From RGIG464 sp045599585 (lineage in GTDB: Bacteria > Myxococcota_A > Bradymonadia > UBA4248), in the NCBI GenBank assembly GCA_045599585.1, contig JAZRWH010000079.1, positions 1 through 34,769 on the forward strand: DNA of 34,769 nucleotides, given 5' to 3'. Within the stretch, counting starts at the first letter, position 1, and each line of letters begins with the position of its first letter. This document shows positions 23,749 through 32,225 of this stretch, piece after piece. A program made the translations under genes and the position numbers. Below the pieces are notes generated by a model, which was not told the DNA's origin, searched no databases, and saw nothing but the letters and a program-made list of their open reading frames with translations.

Positions 23749-25220
23749 TGCGCAAAAGCAGCAAACCATCAGTATTTGTGCGCGTTGGCCGCATCTGTGC
23801 CAAGTTTTGGCAAACACTGGATCGACCGATAGCCAATCGTTCTGTAAAATCAAACCGTGGCGTCGCTATTCTACTTGTAATGACATACATCATCATTATG
23901 AGCGCTACAGTTGTTTCCAGTTTGATGAATAGTCAGGTAAGCTTTATGATTTCGTCCAATGTTAGAGACGAATTAAAAGCTTATTATAAAGCGAAATCAG
24001 CGTTGAACCTCGGTCGCTTAATGCTGACATACCAGTACGAATTAGAGTCCGGCGGTTTTATGGGAGAGCGTCTGAAAAAGTCGAATTTTCAGATGTATTC
24101 CATTATGGACCTGTTGATGAAACCGTTTAAGACGGGTGTCATTTCAGTCGATGTACCAGGTGCCGAACAAAGTATCGCTAGCTACGATCTTCAGGCCGCG
24201 GGCATTAGTGCCATGGGCGAAGAGTCTGGTGATTTTAATATAAAGGTGGAACCCGAAGCCGGCCGACTTAATATTAATAAATTTAGCAATGGTATATCGC
24301 AAAAAGATTTATACGAGTTCTGCATGATGATGGCAGGACACCAGTACGACAAAATTTTCAATCTTTCTAACGCTGAAGAAGTACGTCCTGGCCGAATGGA
24401 ATTGCTCGCAAATATGATCGATTGGATCGATGCTGACAGCGAAAGGACGGATATTAACGAGGAATGCATCGTGCAGGATCCTGTGGGTGACGAGGCATCT
24501 CCCTATAATCACATCGGCAAAAAGTATAAGGTTAAAAACGCAAAGTATACGACGCTCGATGAGCTTTATCAGGTGGCAGGTTTCAATGATGATTTTATGG
24601 AAGCCTTCGGCGAAACGCTAACCGTTTATCCTGTAGAAAAAGTAAACGTTAACCTAGCGTCAGCAAAAGTTATGTACGCAGCCCTCTGCAACTCCGTTGA
24701 AGATTCAACCGGATCCAAAAATGAGAATCGTCTTTGGGCTTGCTCTGATCAAAACATAGGCTCTCAGATCTTTGGATTGGCTATGGTTTTGGAGGGCTAT
24801 CAGCAGTTTGCTTCGAATCCCATGAACCTGCTGTACTTATATACGGTTCAAGGAGAAAAAGCTGTCATTAACGGAGTCACCGGTAATGGTTCGATTGTTC
24901 CATTTCGTAATGTAGCCGAATTTAATAAAGTCCTTCAGGCAATTGTTACGGATCCAGAATTGATTCCCAAATTTATCATTTATTCACCAACAGCGTACCT
25001 CACGTTTGGCGAGAATATCAAGTCAGTCAATGCAGCGACGTTGGGAATCTCAAACTTGACGTTCAACACGACCCAATTATTCGCCGGCATAACGACCGCT
25101 AGTCCGCGTATTTTCCGTATCACAGCGGTGGGAGAGTACGGCGGAACGCAGCGGAAAATATCTGCAGTCGTTGATTTTAATACGACAGGCGGCAAATTTC
25201 TTTATTGGCGAGAATATTAG
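23748..25220 (+). CDS. gspK: Type II secretion pseudopilin GspK
   Basis: GspK caps the pseudopilus tip. The protein has the hydrophobic helix RGVAILLVMTYIIIMSATVV (cleavage after G37); unusually, 36 positively charged residues precede it. GRLNINKF, LLANMIDWIDADS and VNVNLASAKVMYAALC match the alpha-helical GspK domain and its C-terminal helix-hairpin-helix-like repeats. Length 490 is longer than the usual 320-350, consistent with the larger myxobacterial form. TAATG overlap with gspJ shows translational coupling. As usual for GspK, the +5 glutamate is absent. Confidence 0.87.
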   Translation: MRKSSKPSVFVRVGRICAKFWQTLDRPIANRSVKSNRGVAILLVMTYIIIMSATVVSSLMNSQVSFMISSNVRDELKAYYKAKSALNLGRLMLTYQYELESGGFMGERLKKSNFQMYSIMDLLMKPFKTGVISVDVPGAEQSIASYDLQAAGISAMGEESGDFNIKVEPEAGRLNINKFSNGISQKDLYEFCMMMAGHQYDKIFNLSNAEEVRPGRMELLANMIDWIDADSERTDINEECIVQDPVGDEASPYNHIGKKYKVKNAKYTTLDELYQVAGFNDDFMEAFGETLTVYPVEKVNVNLASAKVMYAALCNSVEDSTGSKNENRLWACSDQNIGSQIFGLAMVLEGYQQFASNPMNLLYLYTVQGEKAVINGVTGNGSIVPFRNVAEFNKVLQAIVTDPELIPKFIIYSPTAYLTFGENIKSVNAATLGISNLTFNTTQLFAGITTASPRIFRITAVGEYGGTQRKISAVVDFNTTGGKFLYWREY

Positions 25221-25321
25221 TATTATTGGTAAGCGAGACGATCAATGCATCGCGTAAAACCGAAGGCATGAGGTTGTGCTGAAATAGAAACAGATTTAAA
25301 CAGATATAGCATTCATTCGAT

Positions 25322-26998
25322 ATGGCGACTCACAAAACACTAGGATTAGAAATAGGCTCTTATGCCGTTCATGCAGCATTGTGTACGGTTGATGAGCAAA
25401 AGACGCAGGTCGATGCCATTTTTTCACATCGATTGCAGCAGGATGAGTCTTCTTGTGCATTGGCGCTTCAGGAGATCGCAACAAGCATTTTTGCCCAGGT
25501 TCAAGCCTCTGGACTGTTGATCGGTCAGGTTGTTGACTCGACGCAAACGTTGACTGCTCATCAGATGCTTCAGTTCAATGATCCGCGCGTCATCGAAAAG
25601 GTTCTTCCCGAAACGATGTCGGAGATCTGGAAAAAGGATGACGACAACCAGCTATCCTTCGAAGTTGGTGAGTATGTTAAATCATCTTCAGAGGAAGACG
25701 CAGAGGGTGGATACGACGTTTTCGTTGTGAGTTATTCAAAAGAGAGTTTGAAACGTTCAATCGAACTTCTCAAAGCACAGCGTTTGGAACCACACCTTAT
25801 TGTGCCAGAACTTCAGGCTTTGCCAGCAGCACTTTCTACCGTTTTAAATTTTCCAGAAAGTCCTGTTGCTCTTCTCGATATCGGCGCTCAAAAGGCTACA
25901 CTTTCTGTCATCGAAGGCGGTAAAATTGTCATGACGCGCGCCTTTAAACTTGGTAGCCAACGTGTCACGGAAGCAATTTCTCAGGCTTTTGAAATTGCTG
26001 AAGAAGAGGCGGAAGAACTAAAAACCTCTTCCGGTTTTATCGCAATGCCAGGGCAAGAAGAGGCAACGTATAACGCGTTCGTGAGTAATGGTTTGATCAT
26101 GCCGAACGAAGCCGTAGATTGCCGCCGGTTGTCTCAGGTCTGTGCACAAGGCATGACCATGCTGTTTTCGGGCGTCAACCAAAGTCTCATGCGCTATGCC
26201 GCCACCGCTCGTAAAGATCCTACGATGCTCTACTTTACAGGTAGCGGATCAAAGCTTCCTGGCCTTGTCGAGTGGTTTTCAACCAATATGGGACTACCTG
26301 CGACACGTGAGCTCCCCCTCGTGAATGCTAGTATTCTTCCAAACGGTGTTACGACGCAGGATGATGCATTCTCGCTTTCTGCCATCTGCGCAGCGATTTC
26401 TGCTGCAAATAATGCTAAATCGCCCTGCTCTCTTAACCTCCGTCGAGGTGATCTTGCCCACAAAGGAAGTCTCGAGTACCTTAAAGATAATTGTTGGGTC
26501 ATCGCCTCAATCGTCCTTTTGTTGATTATTGCTTTCGTGTTCATGCTCGTAACGAAAGTGAAAGCAGTAAACGCCGAACATGATCAGCTGAAGGTTGCAC
26601 TCGAAAAATCGACCGAGGAAGTTTTCGGTAAAAAAATTGTTAAACTCAAAGAAATTCAGAATGAAGTAAAAAAGAGTGCAGGCTATTCCTTCATTCCGAC
26701 AAAAACGGCCTTCGATCATTACGTTTGGCTTTCAAATGAAATCACAAACGGTATGACCGGTATTGATATTGAATTTGAGCAAATAGAAATCAACACGGTA
26801 TTGTCCATCGTTACTTTTAGAGGTGACGTTTCGGGAGATGACTCTTTACCCCAGTTCATTAAGCTTCTCGAATCCTATGAGTGCTTTGAAGATGACATCC
26901 CGAATCCTAAAACAAACAAACAAAAAGAGAAGGTCAGTTTTAGCAACTTCCGTGTAAATGCCAGTAAATGTAAATCTGGAGGGACCGCGAGTGAATAG
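25322..26998 (+). CDS. gspL: Type II secretion GspL/PilM-like actin-fold protein
   Basis: GspL links the cytoplasmic ATPase to the inner-membrane platform. The N-terminal 350 residues have an actin/PilM-like fold with LGLEIGSYAVHAAL, PVALLDIGAQKATLSVIEGG and YFTGSGSKLPGL (phosphate and adenosine-loop analogues). A membrane helix lies at about 391-411 (WVIASIVLLLIIAFVFML), followed by a periplasmic coiled coil and a ferredoxin-like end. Length 558 suits a fused PilM plus PilN-like protein. It starts 101 bases after gspK with no strong ribosome site, and overlaps gspM. Confidence 0.82.
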   Translation: MATHKTLGLEIGSYAVHAALCTVDEQKTQVDAIFSHRLQQDESSCALALQEIATSIFAQVQASGLLIGQVVDSTQTLTAHQMLQFNDPRVIEKVLPETMSEIWKKDDDNQLSFEVGEYVKSSSEEDAEGGYDVFVVSYSKESLKRSIELLKAQRLEPHLIVPELQALPAALSTVLNFPESPVALLDIGAQKATLSVIEGGKIVMTRAFKLGSQRVTEAISQAFEIAEEEAEELKTSSGFIAMPGQEEATYNAFVSNGLIMPNEAVDCRRLSQVCAQGMTMLFSGVNQSLMRYAATARKDPTMLYFTGSGSKLPGLVEWFSTNMGLPATRELPLVNASILPNGVTTQDDAFSLSAICAAISAANNAKSPCSLNLRRGDLAHKGSLEYLKDNCWVIASIVLLLIIAFVFMLVTKVKAVNAEHDQLKVALEKSTEEVFGKKIVKLKEIQNEVKKSAGYSFIPTKTAFDHYVWLSNEITNGMTGIDIEFEQIEINTVLSIVTFRGDVSGDDSLPQFIKLLESYECFEDDIPNPKTNKQKEKVSFSNFRVNASKCKSGGTASE

Positions 26999-27569
26999 TT
27001 TGGAATTCAAAGAATCCTTAATGGAGAAGATCGAAAATCTCACCTTGCGTGATGTTCTCGTTATGATCGGCTTTGGGGTCGTTGTTCTGTTCGCTGTTCT
27101 ATTCTTCACTTTCCGATCGGTGAATGCCAGTATAGATCGATCGATGAAAGAATCGAACGAGTTTCGCAAGGCTTTGGAATACATCTCTGAAACGCGAACT
27201 GAATATCAGTTGAATACAAAGCAGAAAGAAGATATTCGCAAAAAACTTTTGGCTGCAGATTCAAAAATTGACAGCAAAATTACAGCACTCGCTAGCAACC
27301 TCGATATCGACTTTCAATCAAATACGCACGATGCTCGAAAGATTGATGAAGAATCCGGGGCTGAAGAAATCGAAATAGAACTCACTTTTAAAAACGTGGA
27401 CTACAAAAAATTTATGGAGTACCTCGTTGAAGTTCATAAGATTGATGCGCCAATTTATCTCCACTACCTAAAAATTGACCGCAACGGAAGTGCTCAAACT
27501 TCGGAAACAAAAGTGAAAGTAACCCTTAAATTTATGTCGTATCGACTCAAGGAGCAAAATGCAGCGTAA
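26991..27569 (+). CDS. gspM: Type II secretion GspM-like protein
   Basis: The small bitopic protein (192 residues) has a membrane helix (about 19-40, VLVMIGFGVVVLFAVLFFTF), then a coiled coil and a ferredoxin-like periplasmic domain (EIELTFKNVDYKKFMEYLVEVH), as in GspM/PilO partners of GspL. GTG 26991, seven bases after GGAGGG (26978-26983), is preferred over ATG 26958, which has no ribosome site. It overlaps the end of gspL by eight bases, so the partner proteins are translationally coupled. Family assignment relies on size, topology and position. Confidence 0.75.
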   Translation: MNSLEFKESLMEKIENLTLRDVLVMIGFGVVVLFAVLFFTFRSVNASIDRSMKESNEFRKALEYISETRTEYQLNTKQKEDIRKKLLAADSKIDSKITALASNLDIDFQSNTHDARKIDEESGAEEIEIELTFKNVDYKKFMEYLVEVHKIDAPIYLHYLKIDRNGSAQTSETKVKVTLKFMSYRLKEQNAA

Positions 27570-29106
27570 ACTCCTTGTTGGACTTGGTTTAGTCCTTTTA
27601 TTTATCGTTGTTTTTGCAATCGCATTCGTCGTGGTGTTCCCTTTGGATTCGACGAAACACTACGCTGAACAGCTCATTGCTAAACAACTTAGTAATAAAC
27701 AGACCGTCAAAATTGATTCTCTCAAGGTCAGTCCGCTTTTGAATGTAACTTTAAAAAGTATTACACTCACTCCGACTGAACAAGAAAAAGTCGATTCAAA
27801 ATCTGATGTCAAAGAAGGCGATTATAAAGGCTATTTCTGCTCCGCTGCGGTGGACATTGAGCCCTTTACGATCGATGAAATTTTTGTCAATCCTTCTGTT
27901 TTTTCTACAATCGGCGGTAATCCAAACGGCTCGTTTAAAATCTCTATCGATAAGGGGGTGATTGACGGCTCGTTTAAAACGAAAACTTCTTCTGGGCCTA
28001 AGTCTGATAAAACAGACAAAGATAAAGCAGAAGATAAAGATCAATCCGCTGATAATGCAGGCTCCGAGCAGGAAACTGATAACAAAAAAACTGAAAAAGG
28101 TTCTGCAAAGAATAAATCAGCAAAAAATAAATCTCCGAAAAAACAGACGATTAATATCGAAGCTAAAGGTAAAGACCTCGCTCTTGAGAACTTGACGATT
28201 CTCTCCAACATGATGCGTACGCAAGTCTTTGGTGAACTTAGCTTTGATGCAAACGCCGTTTTGCAAAAGAATGGTTCAAAAACTTCGGTTGCAATGCTTA
28301 CTGTAAACGTCTCGAGTGAAGGAACGGCCGTTTGTCCTAAGCGAATCAAGAATTTTGGGCCGCTGCCATTCTTTGATCTTCCCTTCATGATCATCGGTGA
28401 TATCACCGGTGACATGGAGATGAGCGAGCATAAATTGACCATCAATAGCTTTGTGTCTACTGGCCCTGATATTCAAATCGATCTTTCGGGCAGCATAGAG
28501 TTTAAAGCAAATGGTACCCCGGGCGCTCGTTTTAACCTCAAGGCTAAGATCCTTCCCTCTGAAGAATGGTTGGCTGAAAATGAAATGTACGTCATTTACC
28601 AAGCTTGCCGTCGACAGGATGACGGTTCGATTGAACTTAAAGTGACAGGCCCTTCCAAAAAACCAAAAATGGATTGCGGTACTCCGATTCCCGTCGAAAA
28701 ACCTGCTGTTGCTAAAAAAACAGAGAAAAAAGAAACGCCAGATCCCGAAAAACCTAAAAAGGCTGAAAAAAAACCTGCTGAAGAAAAGAAAAAAGTAGAA
28801 AAACCTGAACTTCCTCCTGAGCCCGCGCCTGGTACACCAGCCGAGATTGAGGAAGATAAGCCAAAACGCCGAATCAACCGTGGTTCTGACGACCCGCTTC
28901 GCAATCGACCTAACGGCGGTCGTGCATCCCGCGCTTTTGGGGATAATCCACGTGAAGGTGCTTCTACAGGCGATTTGCCAAGACGTGGCCCTGGCCGTCG
29001 CGCTCAGCTCGATCGCGTCGAAGGCGATATCGCTCGCGACGAAGGCCGAAGACGACGAGGAGATATGGAGTTCAATAATAATGGCGAACCCATGGATCGC
29101 GATTAA
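27559..29106 (+). CDS. gspN: GspN-like AsmA-related protein with charged tail
   Basis: The N-terminal membrane helix (LLVGLGLVLLFIVVFAIAFVVVF) is followed by a beta-rich AsmA/GspN-type periplasmic domain (for example IDSLKVSPLLNVTLKSITLTP). Two low-complexity stretches are unusual: a K/D/S/N-rich insert at about 148-196 and a 130-residue tail from about 380 that is first K/E/P rich and then R/G/D rich. In Myxococcota GspN is found downstream of gspM. It overlaps gspM by 11 bases (ribosome site AAGGAG). The tail may bind nucleic acid or anionic polymers, but this is a guess. It is the last gsp gene. Confidence 0.78.
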   Translation: MQRKLLVGLGLVLLFIVVFAIAFVVVFPLDSTKHYAEQLIAKQLSNKQTVKIDSLKVSPLLNVTLKSITLTPTEQEKVDSKSDVKEGDYKGYFCSAAVDIEPFTIDEIFVNPSVFSTIGGNPNGSFKISIDKGVIDGSFKTKTSSGPKSDKTDKDKAEDKDQSADNAGSEQETDNKKTEKGSAKNKSAKNKSPKKQTINIEAKGKDLALENLTILSNMMRTQVFGELSFDANAVLQKNGSKTSVAMLTVNVSSEGTAVCPKRIKNFGPLPFFDLPFMIIGDITGDMEMSEHKLTINSFVSTGPDIQIDLSGSIEFKANGTPGARFNLKAKILPSEEWLAENEMYVIYQACRRQDDGSIELKVTGPSKKPKMDCGTPIPVEKPAVAKKTEKKETPDPEKPKKAEKKPAEEKKKVEKPELPPEPAPGTPAEIEEDKPKRRINRGSDDPLRNRPNGGRASRAFGDNPREGASTGDLPRRGPGRRAQLDRVEGDIARDEGRRRRGDMEFNNNGEPMDRD

Positions 29107-29219
29107 TCACCGAACTTCTAAAATGTCTTTTTCTAAATGATCCATTTCTATTGCAGCGTTTATATTATCAATTATATAAGCGCTGTAATGCATTTTATCT
29201 TTATATTCGTGATCTTGGA

Positions 29220-29272
29220 GGGGAATGCCTTCCCCTGAGCGGCTATTCCCTCAGGGAATACGCCGCTACCCC
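29220..29272 (-). repeat. Composite bulged-G element, type I
   Basis: Minus-strand reading: GGGGT, AGCGGC, unpaired G (29261), TATTCCC, TGA, GGGAATA, GCCGCT, CA, GGGGAA-GGCA-TTCCCC (29235-29220). It keeps the arm of the copy at 2175 but has a different inner stem with all pairs compensated. It lies between gspN and the TPR gene. Confidence 0.85.
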
Positions 29273-29346
29273 TTCGATTTGACAATATATTTGTTTTACA
29301 AAACAGAGTGTTGCTCTGTTGTACAATAATTCTCGAGAGGATTAAA

Positions 29347-30495
29347 ATGGTTGATACTTCACGCGTTTCTAGAATGAAACAAAAAGGTTGGTCGATGCTT
29401 GACTCCGGTCATGCAGAAGAAGCTATTGCCGCTTTTAAAGAGTGTATTGAACTCGATCCTACAAATATCGAGCTCAAAGTAGAATTTGGCGTCGTATTAT
29501 ATAAACTTAACCGTCCCGACGATTGCCTTGTAGTTCTTGACGAAGTCCTCTCCATAAATCCAAATTTTATTTTAGCTCTAAACAATAAAGCTAGAATTAT
29601 GGTCGATCGTCACGAAGAAAAAGAGGCGATGGCTTTGTATAAAAGAATTCTTAGTATTGATCCTAAACACGTTCGTACTTGGATCAAAGCTGCGCAACTT
29701 ATGAGCAGTCTTGAAAAATATGACAAAGCAGATGGTTGCATTATGCAGGCGATCGAGGTCTCTCCCCAAGACGCAGAGCTTTGGCGCGAACGCGCTATCA
29801 TCGCTCGTAAAGCTAAAAATTTCGACCTAGCAACGCAGTACATCGATAAATCCTTAGAATTTAAAGCGACGGATTTCGACTCTCTTCGCGAACGCGCCAA
29901 CATACTCGCTGCAAATAATAAATATAATGAAGCGATCGATGGCTATAAAGCTGCACTTCGTCAAAAATCTGACGACATTGATTGCAAAATTAGTCTCGGC
30001 TATATGCAGCTTGCTGTTGGTAAAAACAAAGATGCGCTCGATGCTTTCGAAGCCGTTTTTAAGACGGATAAAAATAATGCTCGCGTTTGGGATGGACGTG
30101 GTTTGGCCTTTATTGCGCAGGGCGAAACAGCGCGCGGTCTCGTAAATCGTGGTACCGCTTCTATGATTAACAAAAATTACGATGAGGCACTCCAGTTCTT
30201 CGATCAGGCGATTGAAACAAATGACAAATTCCCTGAAGCATGGTCTAATCGTGGCGTGCTGCTCGAAAAAATGGAACGCTACAGCGAAGCGGCTGATGCT
30301 TACCGCAAAGCACTTGCGTTGAATCCTAGTGCCGTTGTTTGTATGCATAACCTCGGCATGCTTTGCGTTTATCGACTTGATCAGCGAAATGAAGGCTTAC
30401 GTTGGCTTAAAACCACACTGAAATATGAACCGGATCGTTGGTTTAAACTTCCTTCTGATCTCCGAAGCTATGTCGATGCAGCTCAGTATTTCTAA
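29347..30495 (+). CDS. TPR-repeat protein (cytoplasmic)
   Basis: The 382-residue protein is made almost entirely of tetratricopeptide repeats: GWSMLDSGHAEEAIAAFKECIELDP, NRPDDCLVVLDEVLSINPN, EKYDKADGCIMQAIEVSPQD, NYDEALQFFDQAIETND and YSEAADAYRKALALNPSA, about ten units in short form. No signal peptide or membrane segment is seen, so it is cytoplasmic. The ATG at 29347 with AGAGG six bases upstream is chosen over TTG 29308. It could be a scaffold, but no partner is visible. Base use is the same as for gspN. Confidence 0.85.
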   Translation: MVDTSRVSRMKQKGWSMLDSGHAEEAIAAFKECIELDPTNIELKVEFGVVLYKLNRPDDCLVVLDEVLSINPNFILALNNKARIMVDRHEEKEAMALYKRILSIDPKHVRTWIKAAQLMSSLEKYDKADGCIMQAIEVSPQDAELWRERAIIARKAKNFDLATQYIDKSLEFKATDFDSLRERANILAANNKYNEAIDGYKAALRQKSDDIDCKISLGYMQLAVGKNKDALDAFEAVFKTDKNNARVWDGRGLAFIAQGETARGLVNRGTASMINKNYDEALQFFDQAIETNDKFPEAWSNRGVLLEKMERYSEAADAYRKALALNPSAVVCMHNLGMLCVYRLDQRNEGLRWLKTTLKYEPDRWFKLPSDLRSYVDAAQYF

Positions 30496-30537
30496 AGCTT
30501 AATTTTTGTACGAAGGTTATTATTATAAGCTCCAGTT

Positions 30538-30560
30538 TAATTCAAATTGGGGCTTTTTTT
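30538..30560 (+). terminator. Rho-independent terminator of the TPR gene
   Basis: AGCTCCAGTTT and its imperfect complement AAATTGGGGCT form a stem followed by seven T. It lies 43 bases after the stop codon. Confidence 0.85.
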
Positions 30561-30601
30561 GTATCATTTATATGACGCAAAATTTGTCGTAAAGATGATA
30601 C

Positions 30602-30630
30602 AAAAAAAGCTGTCGCGTTATGCGACAGCT
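30602..30630 (-). terminator. Rho-independent terminator of the secreted LIC_10091-like gene
   Basis: On the minus strand AGCTGTCGC (30630-30622), a 5-base loop and GCGACAGCT (30616-30608) form a 9-bp stem followed by a T-run (plus-strand A's 30602-30608). It lies ten bases after the stop codon. Confidence 0.93.
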
Positions 30631-30640
30631 TAAGATGCTC

Positions 30641-31774
30641 TTAATTTACTGAAGGCGAAATTTGGGGAGGCTTTTTGGATGGCGTCGGTTCGTATTCAAA
30701 GTACGAAAGACCTGTGGTGCTGGTCGCCGTACGCTTACGGAGCATTTCTTTTTGTTCTTTTATGCGCGTCGTTTGTAGCCAGAGTTTGAAGTTTGCCGGA
30801 GATTGCATATTATAATGATAGTCTCCTTCTTCAGGAAGTCCAAGGAACGACATCTGACGTGTACGAAGGATCATGCCGTTTTCTTCAAAGGGCATATCGA
30901 TAATATTTCGACGGAAGTTTGCGCCATATTCGAAATAATGCTCAGCATTTGATGGATAGAGGAATTTCATCTTTAATCCAGAATCTTTTAAGGCCTTTGC
31001 AATATCAGTCATGGCAGTGTCGCCCGTGAGGTCTCCGCAAATCGGGAACACACGATGATTGAGCCACAACGTGCGAATGCGGTTGTACTGCGTCGAATCC
31101 GTGAGGAACGTTGGAATTTCATAGGTGAAAATCTTTGCGTTATTTGCGTATTGTTTGGGATCCGTTTTGGCGAGATCTTGAAGTTGCGTTGTGAGACTGC
31201 GGTATTTTTTAACAACACGGTTGAAGCGGCCGTTCACTTCTTTTGCGCCAATTTTCCAGGCTTTCATGGCAGCATCTGCTTCCGTGGGGAAATACTTGTC
31301 GAGGGCTGCACGCATTTTTTCAGCATTCTCAGCTTTCCAATACGTTCTGAATTCATCGATTGTTTCAGAAGCCATAAAGGCTGCACCATAGGCGAAATGG
31401 AGGTTGCGAATCTGTTTATCAAAATCCATTGGAATGATGATAGAAGCGTTGGCCCAACCGGCAAGGAGATAAATCTGATCCGTACCTACGCCCGAAAATA
31501 CACCGCCTTGGTCTTTGATGTATGGATACCAGACATAGTGTGCATTTTCATTAGAAACCCAGTAATGCGCGTCTCTGACGAGCTGATCGGGATCAGGATC
31601 CGAACGCAGCCCATTGAGACGCTGTTCGATCTCTTGCGGCAGCATTTTGTTGGGATCGTTCGCTTCACGCGTTTGTGACTGGCTGTTTTCGGTGTTTGTT
31701 GAACCCGTTTGGGCGAATGAAGTTATCGGTGCGAGGCAAAGAAATGCGCCAAGCATCCAGGCAATTTTTTTCAT
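30641..31774 (-). CDS. Secreted protein resembling the LIC_10091 family
   Basis: MKKIAWMLGAFLCLAPITSFA is a standard signal peptide (377 residues in all). The segment GGVFSGVGTDQIYLLAGWAN, then IIIPMDFDKQIRNLHFAYGAAFMAS, recalls the Leptospira LIC_10091 family, where G-V-G-x-x-Q followed by DIRR-type residues and a helix starts a Rossmann-like fold. Later VFPICGDLTGDTAMTDIAKAL resembles the next Rossmann strand. The family has a methyltransferase-like fold with no proven activity. The ribosome site AAAGGAG precedes ATG 31774. The family call is from memory and cautious. Confidence 0.5.
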   Translation of the reverse strand: MKKIAWMLGAFLCLAPITSFAQTGSTNTENSQSQTREANDPNKMLPQEIEQRLNGLRSDPDPDQLVRDAHYWVSNENAHYVWYPYIKDQGGVFSGVGTDQIYLLAGWANASIIIPMDFDKQIRNLHFAYGAAFMASETIDEFRTYWKAENAEKMRAALDKYFPTEADAAMKAWKIGAKEVNGRFNRVVKKYRSLTTQLQDLAKTDPKQYANNAKIFTYEIPTFLTDSTQYNRIRTLWLNHRVFPICGDLTGDTAMTDIAKALKDSGLKMKFLYPSNAEHYFEYGANFRRNIIDMPFEENGMILRTRQMSFLGLPEEGDYHYNMQSPANFKLWLQTTRIKEQKEMLRKRTATSTTGLSYFEYEPTPSKKPPQISPSVN

Positions 31775-31943
31775 AGTAATACTCCTTTGGGCGGCACCGC
31801 TTTGGGCGGTACAGAAAAGCCATACAGGCTAAAAATACACCTAGTTCATTTTAAAGCAAAAATGCGGCCATAAGTCTTGGCTTTTTTGAAAATTAAAATA
31901 AATTCAATCAAAAAGTTATTGATAGAAATCGTGGCGGGGCTTC

Positions 31944-31968
31944 GGCTATCGGCTGCCGCCGATACGCC
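31944..31968 (-). repeat. Bulged-G hairpin
   Basis: Minus-strand reading: GGC, unpaired G (31965), TATCGGC, GGCA, GCCGATA, GCC. The outer arm is short and the inner stem long. Confidence 0.75.
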
Positions 31969-31974
31969 TTCGCG

Positions 31975-31998
31975 GCCGGCCTATTGTATACGGCCGGC
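31975..31998 (-). repeat. Bulged-G hairpin, twin of the one at 2043
   Basis: Minus-strand reading: GCCGGCC, unpaired G (31991), TAT, ACA, ATA, GGCCGGC. It shares its arms with the copy at 2043-2068 and differs in the three-base loop. It forms a tandem with the hairpin at 31944. Confidence 0.85.
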
Positions 31999-32225
31999 TG
32001 GGCTGTTATTCTGGCTGGGGGGCATAACGCTGCATCTCTTCCAAATATTGTGTATCGTTAGAATCAAATACTAGTAAACACATGAAACATATATAATTTT
32101 GTGATTACTGCAGTTGTGTTATTATTTAGCATAGGGGTAATTTCTGTTTTAGCAGAGATCTTAACCAATCGAGGACTTTTCTGTTTTCTCAAGCTCTTTT
32201 TTTTGCATTTAATATGGTGATAACA

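Larger units (their letters stand above)
31775..32213. other. Divergent intergenic region
   Basis: The 439-base gap between the secreted protein gene (-) and the Cys-rich gene (+) has no credible gene. It carries the hairpin pair at 31944-31998 and is otherwise AT-rich. The T-rich leader at 32190-32210 precedes the Cys-rich gene; I see no convincing promoter box. Confidence 0.5.

Noticed and set aside
31055..31678. A 207-codon plus-strand frame
   Set aside because: It is antisense to the signal-peptide-bearing LIC_10091-like gene, which has a ribosome site and terminator.
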